Positions 1 through 6,789 of a stretch of DNA of 19,592 bases are shown here, piece after piece. The notes under the pieces are model-generated. The model ran no database searches. It was not told where the DNA came from and saw only the letters and a program-made list of their open reading frames with translations. Source of the stretch: Desulfobulbaceae bacterium UBA2213 (GTDB taxonomy: Bacteria; Desulfobacterota; Desulfobulbia; Desulfobulbales; Desulfocapsaceae); assembly GCA_002327225.1 (NCBI GenBank), contig DCUN01000188.1:22059-41650 (forward strand), written 5' to 3'. Within the stretch, counting starts at the first letter, position 1. Every line of letters begins with the position of its first letter. A program made the position numbers and the translations under genes.

Positions 1-422
1 ACATCCTGCTGGGCTACGGCAGTAAACTGATCAGCAAAACCGGCAACATGGCTAAGCTCTTCCCCAAGACCTTCGTCGCATTTTTTGCCGGATTCGCCGG
101 GATTTCCGGGTTTCCACCTTTTGGTATCTTTGTCAGTGAGCTGCTCATTATCCTGGGGGCCTTTCAGCGAGGCAGAACCATCAGCATCAGCATCTTTATT
201 ATTGCCCTTGTTTTGATCTTTGCCGGGGCTTCACGTCTGGTGATGAAAATGAGCTTTGGTAAATGGGATGACGAGATCCTGGTTGATGAAAATATGGCCA
301 GAGTGCTGCCCTCATACGCCCTGCTCCTCACCTCCATAATTCTCTGTGTCTGGATGCCGGACAGCCTGTATCAAACAATTCTCTCGGCAATTGCCACGAT
401 CGGAGGAAGTGTTAATGGATAA
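1..422 (+). CDS. Antiporter-like membrane subunit (HyfF/NuoN-type), C-terminal fragment
   Basis: This is the C-terminal end of a proton-conducting membrane subunit of the complex I / group 4 hydrogenase type. It is open at the left edge, and the first complete codon is at position 3. About 139 residues are visible. They contain the family-typical segment GISGFPPFGIFVSELLII, in which the Gly-Pro-Pro-Phe-Gly turn and a Ser-Glu lie at the end of a membrane helix. At least two further hydrophobic helices follow, around the stretches encoded at about 200-245 and 310-350. The stop codon lies inside the next gene, with 8 bases shared, which indicates translational coupling to the large subunit. The family assignment rests on this motif and on the neighbours. 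HyfF, NuoM and NuoN-like subunits are hard to tell apart from a C-terminus alone. The internal ATG at 48 is not the true start, because the frame continues upstream. Confidence 0.85.
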   Translation, partial: ILLGYGSKLISKTGNMAKLFPKTFVAFFAGFAGISGFPPFGIFVSELLIILGAFQRGRTISISIFIIALVLIFAGASRLVMKMSFGKWDDEILVDENMARVLPSYALLLTSIILCVWMPDSLYQTILSAIATIGGSVNG

Positions 423-1920
423 GTTACTGCACATACAGAACAATGAAAAAGTGAACCGGGCCGATATCCCCCACCTCCCCTTTGACACCTTTCGCCAGCA
501 ACTTTTGGCGTGTGCGGCAGCAGGTGGACAGGTAGTCCAGTTTTTTGCCTATGAGGATCAGGGCGTCAGCAAGCTGCTGGCCGTCATGCGTACAGACAAG
601 CTCTATATCGGCGGCTGTGATGCCCCTGACAGTTTTGCCTCCCTGACTGCGGAGTCGGAAAAATTCCACATGTTTGAGCGCGAGATTGGTGAACAGTATG
701 GCCTCAAGGCCGAAGGGCACCCCTGGTTGAAGATGGTGCGTTACCATGCCAACTACAGTGGTAAAAAAGATGTCTTTGACAATGACTACAAGCAGGAGAT
801 TCCCGGCAACTACCCCTATTTCACCGTCGAGGGTGAAACCGTCCATGAGGTGGCTGTAGGTCCGGTCCATGCCGGGATTATTGAGCCCGGTCATTTTCGC
901 TTCCAATGCTGCGGCGAGCGCGTTTTTCACCTGGAGATCCAGCTCGGGTATCAGCATCGCGGCATTGAGAAAATGTTGCAGTCCGTTCCCATGAAAAGAA
1001 TGCCCATTATCGCCGAAACCATTGCCGGCGACACCACCATCGGCCATGGCCTCTGTCAGGCCCAAGCCCTCGAGTCCCTGGCAGGTCTGGTGGTGGATGA
1101 AGGCGCCAAGATAGTGCGCACCATCGCTCTCGAACTTGAGCGTATCGCCAATCATATCGGCGATCTGGGTGCCCTCAGCATTGACGTTGCCTTTGGTCCG
1201 CCCGCCGCCTATTTCGGTCGGATCCGAGGTGAGTACCTCAACCTGACCCAGATCCTGGGCGGCAACCGGTTTGGCCGCGGCCTTGTAAGAGCGGGTGGTG
1301 TAACCCTCGTTATGGGGGAGGAACAGAAGAAGCTGCTCAGCGACAAGCTGGCGGAGCTCACCCCTGAGGTGGAGCATGTCAGTGAACTGATCTTTGCTTC
1401 CCCCAGTGTTACCGGCCGTTTTGACAATACCGGCATCGTGAGCCAGGAAAATGCGGAAAAAATCGGTATGGTCGGCTACGCCGGCCGAGCCTCCGGTCTG
1501 AGCTATGATGCCAGGGTCAGCTTTCCGACGGAATGTTATGATGAACTCCCAGCCAACAGCAACGACAGAACCGATGGTGATGTCCGCTCACGGGCCACGG
1601 TGCGGCGTGAAGAGATCATGCATTCCACCCGCTTGATCCAGAGCCTGTTGGCCAAAAAGGAAGAGGCCAAAGGCTATACGCCTCAAGATCTGCAACTGGC
1701 TCCACTCTCTTTTGTGGTGAGTATTAACGAGGGTTGGCGGGGAGAGGTATCCCACTGCATTTTGACCGATGAAAAAGGGGACATCTTGCGCTACAAGGTA
1801 AAGGATCCCTCTTTTCACAACTGGACCGGCCTGGCCTTGTCTCTGCGCGATGAAGGGATCTCCGACTTTCCTCTGTGCAATAAGAGCTTCAACCTTTCCT
1901 ACTGCGGATTTGACATTTAG
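415..1920 (+). CDS. Hydrogenase-related large subunit, NuoC-NuoD/HyfG fusion lacking NiFe ligands
   Basis: This 501-residue protein is the catalytic-subunit homologue of a membrane-bound group 4 hydrogenase/complex I-like machine facing the cytoplasm. ATG 415 is chosen because GGAGGA (402-407) lies 7 bases upstream and the start overlaps the end of the previous gene; the frame is open further upstream but without support. Residues 1-115 are NuoC-like, with FEREIGEQYGL at 87-97. The remainder is NuoD/HycE-like, with VGPVHAGIIEPGHFRF at 148-163. In true hydrogenases the first nickel motif is RxCGxC; here that region reads AGDTTIGH (204-211). The C-terminal DPCxxCxxR reads DPSFHNWTG (from about 464). 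Both cysteine pairs are therefore absent, as in complex I and in the described Ehr (energy-converting hydrogenase-related) complexes. The function is inferred to be ion-translocating electron transfer with an unknown electron donor or acceptor, and not H2 chemistry. Confidence 0.9.
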   Translation: MDKLLHIQNNEKVNRADIPHLPFDTFRQQLLACAAAGGQVVQFFAYEDQGVSKLLAVMRTDKLYIGGCDAPDSFASLTAESEKFHMFEREIGEQYGLKAEGHPWLKMVRYHANYSGKKDVFDNDYKQEIPGNYPYFTVEGETVHEVAVGPVHAGIIEPGHFRFQCCGERVFHLEIQLGYQHRGIEKMLQSVPMKRMPIIAETIAGDTTIGHGLCQAQALESLAGLVVDEGAKIVRTIALELERIANHIGDLGALSIDVAFGPPAAYFGRIRGEYLNLTQILGGNRFGRGLVRAGGVTLVMGEEQKKLLSDKLAELTPEVEHVSELIFASPSVTGRFDNTGIVSQENAEKIGMVGYAGRASGLSYDARVSFPTECYDELPANSNDRTDGDVRSRATVRREEIMHSTRLIQSLLAKKEEAKGYTPQDLQLAPLSFVVSINEGWRGEVSHCILTDEKGDILRYKVKDPSFHNWTGLALSLRDEGISDFPLCNKSFNLSYCGFDI

Positions 1921-2004
1921 CTACACAAGGAGACGCTCGTCTTTCAACTACTGGAGACAGCATACGGGGCCCTTTAACTTCAGGATAAACATTTAGGTTA
2001 TGTC

Positions 2005-2748
2005 ATGTTACAAGTAATTAAGAACAGAATAGAACAGGGGTACCGAACCTCTAAATACCCAAAAGAGGCAATCCATCTCTACAAGAGATTTCGCGGTTTA
2101 CCCAAGGTTGATCCCAAATGCGATGCCGCCTTGGTAAAACGTTGTGCTGATGCCTGCCCTCAGGATGCCATTGACACCAAAACATGCCGGATCGATCTAG
2201 GCCGTTGCGTCTTCTGCGGCCTCTGCGAGACCCTGTCCGGTGGCAGATTCGCTACCTTCAGCCAGAACTTTGAGATGGGAGCCGCCAGCCGCGATGATCT
2301 CTTTACCCATGGAGACCTGCCCGCCCTGGCTGAACATTCCAAAAAACATTTTAAAAAACTCTTTGGCCGTTCCCTGCAGCTCCGCCAGATATCAGCTGGG
2401 GGTTGTAATGCCTGCGAGGCCGACACCAATGTTTTGAACACCCCGTTTTTTGACCTCTCCCGCTTCGGCATCCAATTTGTCGCCTCGCCGCGTCATGCTG
2501 ACGGCATCCATGTCACCGGGCCCATTTCAAAGAATATGCGAGCCGCTACCATCACCACCTTTGAGGCAGTTCCCAGCCCCAAGGTCGTCATCGCCAGTGG
2601 TACCTGCGCTATTTCCGGCGGGCCATTTTACGGCAGCGAGGATATTGTCGGTGATCTGAACAGCATCATCCCGGTGGATCTCTATATCCCCGGCTGTCCG
2701 CCCCATCCACTCACCACCCTGCACGCCTTATTGAACTATTTCAAGTAA
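2005..2748 (+). CDS. Ferredoxin-NuoB fusion small subunit of the hydrogenase-related complex
   Basis: This 247-residue iron-sulfur subunit resembles a NuoI-like domain fused to a NuoB/HyfI-like domain and would pass electrons to the large subunit encoded 84 bases upstream. In the C-terminal domain all four ligands of the proximal (N2-type) [4Fe-4S] cluster are visible: C134 and C137 (GGCNACEAD), C201 (SGTCAISGGP) and C231 (PGCPPHP). The N-terminal ferredoxin part has C68-xx-C71-xx-C74 plus C51-P, enough for one cluster. The second canonical cluster is broken: its CP position reads Ser-Gly (78-79) and the first CxxCxxC is replaced by C39 and C47. ATG 2005 follows a weak AGG about 8 bases upstream, so translation may depend on coupling or on an untypical site. 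It appears to be the last gene of the operon. Confidence 0.88.
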   Translation: MLQVIKNRIEQGYRTSKYPKEAIHLYKRFRGLPKVDPKCDAALVKRCADACPQDAIDTKTCRIDLGRCVFCGLCETLSGGRFATFSQNFEMGAASRDDLFTHGDLPALAEHSKKHFKKLFGRSLQLRQISAGGCNACEADTNVLNTPFFDLSRFGIQFVASPRHADGIHVTGPISKNMRAATITTFEAVPSPKVVIASGTCAISGGPFYGSEDIVGDLNSIIPVDLYIPGCPPHPLTTLHALLNYFK

Positions 2749-2758
2749 TTGCTTAGCA

Positions 2759-2792
2759 AGGTTCAGAGGTTCAGAGGTTCAGAGGTTCAGAG
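2759..2792 (+). repeat. Octamer tandem repeat (AGGTTCAG)x4
   Basis: Four perfect head-to-tail copies of AGGTTCAG followed by a partial AG lie 10 bases after the stop codon of the iron-sulfur subunit gene. The tract is non-coding on both strands and lies just before the shared hairpin. Such arrays can change copy number by slippage; no function is evident. Confidence 0.95.
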
Positions 2793-2811
2793 AAAAAATA
2801 TGGAAAACAAC

Positions 2812-2861
2812 AAAAGGTACCACTATAAAATTCAAGCTCGAACTTTATAGTGACACCTTTT
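2812..2861. terminator. Bidirectional hairpin terminator between convergent genes
   Basis: A long stem-loop lies between the convergent small-subunit gene (+) and response regulator gene (-). AAAAGGT (2812-2818) pairs with ACCTTTT (2855-2861), and CACTATAAA (2821-2829) pairs with TTTATAGTG (2844-2852), separated by an AC/AC internal loop. TTC/GAA pairing continues into the loop. The A- and T-rich ends supply a U-tract in either direction. The stem is AT-rich, so efficiency is uncertain. Confidence 0.6.
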
Positions 2862-2881
2862 ATTGAAGAAAAGACAACGCG

Positions 2882-3274
2882 TTATCCGCCCCGGGTAATT
2901 TGCACCTTTTCCCAGGCCAGTTCAATTTTTTCAAGCAACTCTTCAAAGTCAATGGGTTTGAGGCAATAGTCAAAAGCACCTCCCTTCATCCCCTGAATCC
3001 CCGAAGAGACCGAGGCGTGTCCGGTAAGAATGATCACCTCGGTAGTCGGCCATTGCTCTTTCACCTTGGCAAGACACTGAATACCATCAAGTCCGGGCGG
3101 CATGCTGACATCCATAATCACCACATCAAACTCACCGGCCTTGAGTTTCTCCAGCGCCATATGACACCCGTCTGCCATGTCAGTATCGATATCTCGACGC
3201 TTAAACATCTTGGCCAGGGTCTCTCTGAAGTCAACTTCATCATCTACGATTAACACTCTGCTCTTTTTCTTCAT
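2882..3274 (-). CDS. Receiver-only response regulator (CheY-like)
   Basis: This 130-residue single REC domain has no output domain. Visible phosphorylation-site residues are the acidic pair D11/D12 (LIVDDEVDF), phospho-acceptor D55 (VIMDVSMP), T84 (ILTGHAS) and K106 (CLKPIDF). The start at 3274 is preferred over the in-frame ATG at 3283, because AAGGA sits about 8 bases before the inner ATG but only one base before the outer one. It follows the PEP-synthase-like gene by 29 bases and is the last gene of the minus-strand block. It closely resembles the other receiver-only protein of the block (8285-8713), with the shared stretch LTGHASV-SGI-GMK-GAFDY. The likely role is to receive phosphate from the Cache kinase of the same locus or from another kinase and act by protein contact. 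The output partner is unknown. Confidence 0.9.
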   Translation of the reverse strand: MKKKSRVLIVDDEVDFRETLAKMFKRRDIDTDMADGCHMALEKLKAGEFDVVIMDVSMPPGLDGIQCLAKVKEQWPTTEVIILTGHASVSSGIQGMKGGAFDYCLKPIDFEELLEKIELAWEKVQITRGG

Positions 3275-3303
3275 AAGGAACATCCTTGTACAACATTACG
3301 ATA

Positions 3304-5892
3304 TTACGGCTTCACGCCTTCCTGTTTCTCCAACAGAGCAGTAATCTCAGTCAGAAATTTTTCTTTATATTGACGAATTGAGTGATGATTAGCCATGACC
3401 ATATCAATCTGCCGGGCATGGACAGTGAGGTAGCCAAGGATGTTAAGACGTTCCACCAGAAACTCCACCGGCCTCTTTTCAACCCTGGCCGTCAGTGAAT
3501 CTCCCTTCCGCTCCACCCTGAAACCAAACTGTTCCAGGATATCGGCAAGGAGCTGGACACGGGCCACCTTTCGCTGGTCATCCGCCGCCCCTCCCTTGAA
3601 GTTGAAGCTGACATAACTCTCAGTGCGCAGCTCGCTGAGATAGGCCTCAACCATTGCAAAATGGTAGCCAAGGCGAACACTCAGGTTACAGAAATTTTTC
3701 GAGACAAGAAAGTAATTTTTTGCGGTCAAGGCCGAACGAACCGCCGGATCGATATTGGTATTTCTCGTTGACTGAAAAATAATGGCCCCAAATCCGCGCA
3801 GACTGACCGGCGGCGGACCACCCCAGGGAAAGGCCATCATCCCCTGCCAGATAGCCAGCATCGGCACGGAGGCAATGTGGTCGAGATGAACATAGCGGCT
3901 CTCCGGGTCAAAATCCGGGCGGAAGCCATTGTCCAGATCAATCACCCACCACTGAGAAGGGGCATCCACCACCAGCTGCTTGGCTGCCTTGTCATCAAAA
4001 CCGTAGCGCTCACCAAAAGTAAACATCTCAACCATGGCCTTTTCATGGCAGAACCGGGTGATATCGTGCAGGGTCCGGCAGGACTGGGGATTGAAAAATG
4101 GCGAGGCCGGATCAGTCAAATTCAGGGGAGTAATGTGCTTCATGGCCTCCTGCAGAATTGTATACACCGGACTGCCGGCCATGAGGTTCGGTTTGCGAGG
4201 AGCGAGGGCAAGCAGGGGTTCAACCCGACCGTGATACACCTTACCCGCAGTGGCATCCACCGTGATCAGGCTGTCATTTTCAAGGGTGGTCAATGCCTCT
4301 TTCATCCCGAAAATGGCAGGAACCCCGAATTCACGGGCCACGGTGGCCAGGTGGGCTGCGACCTGACCCGTCTCGCTGATCACCGCCGAGGCCCGATCCA
4401 TGAGGCTGGCCCAGTCAGGATAGGGGGTTTCAACAAGCAGGACGGCACCCTTGGGGAAGCGTAACAGATCAAGACTGGAGCGTACGGTAAACACCGGACC
4501 GCAGGCAACGCCGCGACTGGCGCACACCCCGCCCGCAAGAAGCGGGGCCGGCAACTCTTCCGCCTCCTGCCCCAGCTCGAGAGGTACCGATGAGTCTTCA
4601 AATGGTGGCGTCACAGAGACACCCTGGCCCAGAGGACGGCTTTGCAGGACATAGCAGAGCCCTGCCTGATCGATTGACCACTCGATATCCTGGGCTGCAC
4701 CGAAATGTTCCTCCAGGCGTACACCAATATCGGCCAGCTCTGCCGCCTGGGCAACAGTCAGGGTCACCACGGCCTCGCCTCCACTTTCCTCGCTTCCAGC
4801 TGCAGCTTGCCGGTCAAGGATGACATGGGGCATGGTCCGGCTGACCAGGAGCTGCTCGGTGGCGGCACTGCCATCCACCACATTACTGGCAAGACCCGGC
4901 GCCGCCTGGATCAAGACAAAACTGCTGCGCAGGTCATCCGGGGCACGGGAATAGAGTACGCCGCTGATCACGGCATCGACCATGCACAGACAGCCGACAC
5001 ACATATGCACGTCCTGATGCCGAAAGCCCCGCTGCTGCCGGTAGACAATGGCCTGACTTTTATACTTGCCGGCGACGATCTCCTTATAGACCTGGCCGAT
5101 ACATTCACGGCCGACATTGAGCTGAGTCCTGTACTGGCCGGCAAAGGAGACATTGCTGCTGTCCTCGCCCAGGGCACTTGAACGGAGGGCGACCTGTGGC
5201 TCAGCCTCGGTTTCAGAGGCAAGCTGCTGATAATGGACAAGGATTTCCTCTTTCAGCCCTTCCGGCAGTGAGGCATTCGTAATCAGACCTTGAACACCGG
5301 CGCTGACGGTGTACAAGGCCTCCAGGTTATCGAGTTCAAGACCTTTTAAGCGGCGATCGATCTCAACCTGCAGTTCATTGACCTTGATAAATTTTCGGGA
5401 GGCAGCGGCCGTAATCACAAAGCCATCCGGGGTTCTCAGGCCGACCCTGTTTCTGATCTCACCCAGATTGGCCATTTTTTCGCCCACCTGATCCACCTTG
5501 CTGACATCCACCTCCGCCATGGAGAGGATCGGTGGCCCTTCCGTATTCACCGGACGACTGGCTATGATCTGTTCCAATTCCCTGGAAATGCGCAGGAATG
5601 GCTGCTCAAGCTCTGTGTACTTTCCATCACCCATCCTGGTCAGATGATGGGTCATCTTGTAGATATTCACCGAAAGAGCGGTACAGTTGCCGCGAACAAA
5701 GGCCATGCCGAAGGAACGGCCAACGGTGAGGGCCTCTTCCATCTCCGCCATCAGCTCCAGGGCATTGTTGTTGGCAGTCAACAGGGCCCGGAACTCTTTG
5801 TAATGACCGCGAAAAGCGGCCTGCAGTTCAGCCGGTGTCAGCCTGGGCGTACTGCGAAACAAAGAGCGAATTCGATCAAGAAAGAAGGTCAT
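3304..5892 (-). CDS. PEP-synthase/PPDK-like phosphotransfer protein with novel C-terminal domain
   Basis: This 862-residue soluble protein has the ATP-grasp and phosphohistidine parts of PEP synthase and pyruvate phosphate dikinase. Residues 1-115 form a helical N-terminal region of unknown role. Residues 130-420 are the PPDK_N ATP-grasp domain, with VGEKMANLGEI at 136-146, VALRSSALGED at 234-244, QDIEWSID at 401-408 and QSRP at 417-420. Residues 450-555 are the swivelling PEP-utilizer domain, with catalytic His514 in AAHLATVAREFG. The remaining 300 residues do not show the usual PEP/pyruvate TIM-barrel motifs, and I do not recognise them. The protein can thus plausibly form phosphohistidine from ATP, but the final acceptor is unlikely to be pyruvate and is unknown. 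The start at 5892 has only a weak ribosome binding site, but the sequence from there looks natural. It sits between the TauE pair and a receiver protein, which suggests a regulatory or transport-linked role. Confidence 0.82.
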   Translation of the reverse strand: MTFFLDRIRSLFRSTPRLTPAELQAAFRGHYKEFRALLTANNNALELMAEMEEALTVGRSFGMAFVRGNCTALSVNIYKMTHHLTRMGDGKYTELEQPFLRISRELEQIIASRPVNTEGPPILSMAEVDVSKVDQVGEKMANLGEIRNRVGLRTPDGFVITAAASRKFIKVNELQVEIDRRLKGLELDNLEALYTVSAGVQGLITNASLPEGLKEEILVHYQQLASETEAEPQVALRSSALGEDSSNVSFAGQYRTQLNVGRECIGQVYKEIVAGKYKSQAIVYRQQRGFRHQDVHMCVGCLCMVDAVISGVLYSRAPDDLRSSFVLIQAAPGLASNVVDGSAATEQLLVSRTMPHVILDRQAAAGSEESGGEAVVTLTVAQAAELADIGVRLEEHFGAAQDIEWSIDQAGLCYVLQSRPLGQGVSVTPPFEDSSVPLELGQEAEELPAPLLAGGVCASRGVACGPVFTVRSSLDLLRFPKGAVLLVETPYPDWASLMDRASAVISETGQVAAHLATVAREFGVPAIFGMKEALTTLENDSLITVDATAGKVYHGRVEPLLALAPRKPNLMAGSPVYTILQEAMKHITPLNLTDPASPFFNPQSCRTLHDITRFCHEKAMVEMFTFGERYGFDDKAAKQLVVDAPSQWWVIDLDNGFRPDFDPESRYVHLDHIASVPMLAIWQGMMAFPWGGPPPVSLRGFGAIIFQSTRNTNIDPAVRSALTAKNYFLVSKNFCNLSVRLGYHFAMVEAYLSELRTESYVSFNFKGGAADDQRKVARVQLLADILEQFGFRVERKGDSLTARVEKRPVEFLVERLNILGYLTVHARQIDMVMANHHSIRQYKEKFLTEITALLEKQEGVKP

Positions 5893-5962
5893 GGCATGAT
5901 CACTCAGGCTGGGATGGTTGCCAGATCAGATTGCATATTTCTTCGACGGAACATCACGAGGA

Positions 5963-5996
5963 GTTTGTTCCGGGCAGCAGGCCACCCGGAACAAAC
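5963..5996. promoter_or_regulatory. Perfect 12-bp stem-loop in the leader of the PEP-synthase-like gene
   Basis: GTTTGTTCCGGG (5963-5974) is followed by a 10-base loop and its exact complement CCCGGAACAAAC (5985-5996). It lies 70-104 bases upstream of the start at 5892 on the minus strand. No U-tract follows in either direction, so it is not a typical intrinsic terminator. It may be an RNA stability element, an attenuator or a protein-binding site. Confidence 0.6.
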
Positions 5997-6039
5997 GACC
6001 ACTCATGCAGGGATACTCCTAACCCCGATGAACGGCATA

Positions 6040-6092
6040 AGGAGCCGTAACGAAATAGGTATAAATGGCCATGTTATTTCGTAACGGCTCCT
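6040..6092. promoter_or_regulatory. 18-bp near-perfect stem-loop overlapping a stop codon
   Basis: The arms 6040-6057 and 6075-6092 pair at 17 of 18 positions, with one A-A mismatch, around a 17-base loop. The right arm covers two bases of the TAG stop of the partner-protein gene (6091-6093, minus strand). No U-tract follows on the minus strand. It may be an intercistronic processing or stability hairpin between the TauE pair and the PEP-synthase-like gene. Confidence 0.6.
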
Positions 6093-6789
6093 AATGCTCA
6101 AGCTTGAGTCCCCAGCCTTCAAACATGAAGAGGATGGCAAAGCCGAACCACATGGTATAGATAACATACCCCACCAGGGAGCAGATGACCAGAACGGCCT
6201 TCTCCTTGATGGACTGTGCCTCAATCCCGTAATAATTATAAGACGGCTCAACACTCTTGGTCCGCACCTGATAGAGTATTTTTGACTCCTGGAATTTCTC
6301 CTGTTTTGTCAGACTTTTTTCCATGGATTTTAGAGCGTTATACCAATCATAGAGCACCTGTTTTTCATTGGCTCCGTACTTGGCGCTGACGGCCTGTCCG
6401 TTATTGGCATACATGGCATCCGCATCAGCCAGAATCGCGCTCAACATACCGCCCAGATCGCCGCTCACCCTGACCTCCGCGTCCCCTGCCTCGACCGTCA
6501 TACCGGCCAGCTGCATCAGCATTGTCAAGCGATCAGCGGGAAGTGTGGCATCGGCTTTAATAGTCAGCTCTATGGTGGTCCCCATGTAGGCTTCGGCCTT
6601 CTTCTGGGTGGCCGGGATATAATAGGCCGATTTTTTGGAGATGGAGTTGTACATATTATCCATATAGTCAAGCATATTGACCTTCTTGCCCTGACCAGGA
6701 TAGAGCGGTGAGAGAAGCGCGGCAAAAACGATCCAGAAACCGATCATCAGCACCAGACCGCCGTTAAACTCTTTTTTATTGGCAATCAT
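6091..6789 (-). CDS. Two-TM membrane protein, probable partner of the TauE-like exporter
   Basis: I do not recognise this 232-residue protein as a named family. It has one hydrophobic helix near the N-terminus (about residues 11-30) and one near the C-terminus (about 196-223). The roughly 165 residues between are polar, with a helical, lysine/glutamate-rich character, and would lie outside the cytoplasmic membrane if the N-terminus is inside. The start codon overlaps the stop of the exporter gene by one base (TAATG), and GGGGG lies 7 bases upstream, so the two proteins are almost certainly made together. The topology recalls accessory subunits that place a domain in the periplasm beside a transporter, but that role is inference. 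A hairpin covers its stop codon. Confidence 0.75.
   Translation of the reverse strand: MIANKKEFNGGLVLMIGFWIVFAALLSPLYPGQGKKVNMLDYMDNMYNSISKKSAYYIPATQKKAEAYMGTTIELTIKADATLPADRLTMLMQLAGMTVEAGDAEVRVSGDLGGMLSAILADADAMYANNGQAVSAKYGANEKQVLYDWYNALKSMEKSLTKQEKFQESKILYQVRTKSVEPSYNYYGIEAQSIKEKAVLVICSLVGYVIYTMWFGFAILFMFEGWGLKLEH

Noticed and set aside
424..1377. Long antisense open frame of 317 codons
   Set aside because: It lies wholly opposite the well-supported large-subunit gene, has no family resemblance, and arises from codon bias of the real gene.
415..2748. Annotation as an active H2-evolving hydrogenase 4
   Set aside because: Both nickel-binding cysteine pairs of the large subunit are absent, so H2 chemistry at a NiFe site is not supported.
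2759..2861. Repeats considered as a CRISPR fragment or attachment site
   Set aside because: The octamers are directly abutting without spacers, and the hairpin is a single inverted repeat; there is no cas, integrase or tRNA gene nearby.
3877..4464. Plus-strand open frame of 195 codons inside the PEP-synthase-like gene
   Set aside because: It is a shadow of the opposite-strand gene, which has clear catalytic motifs; no domain or ribosome binding site supports it.
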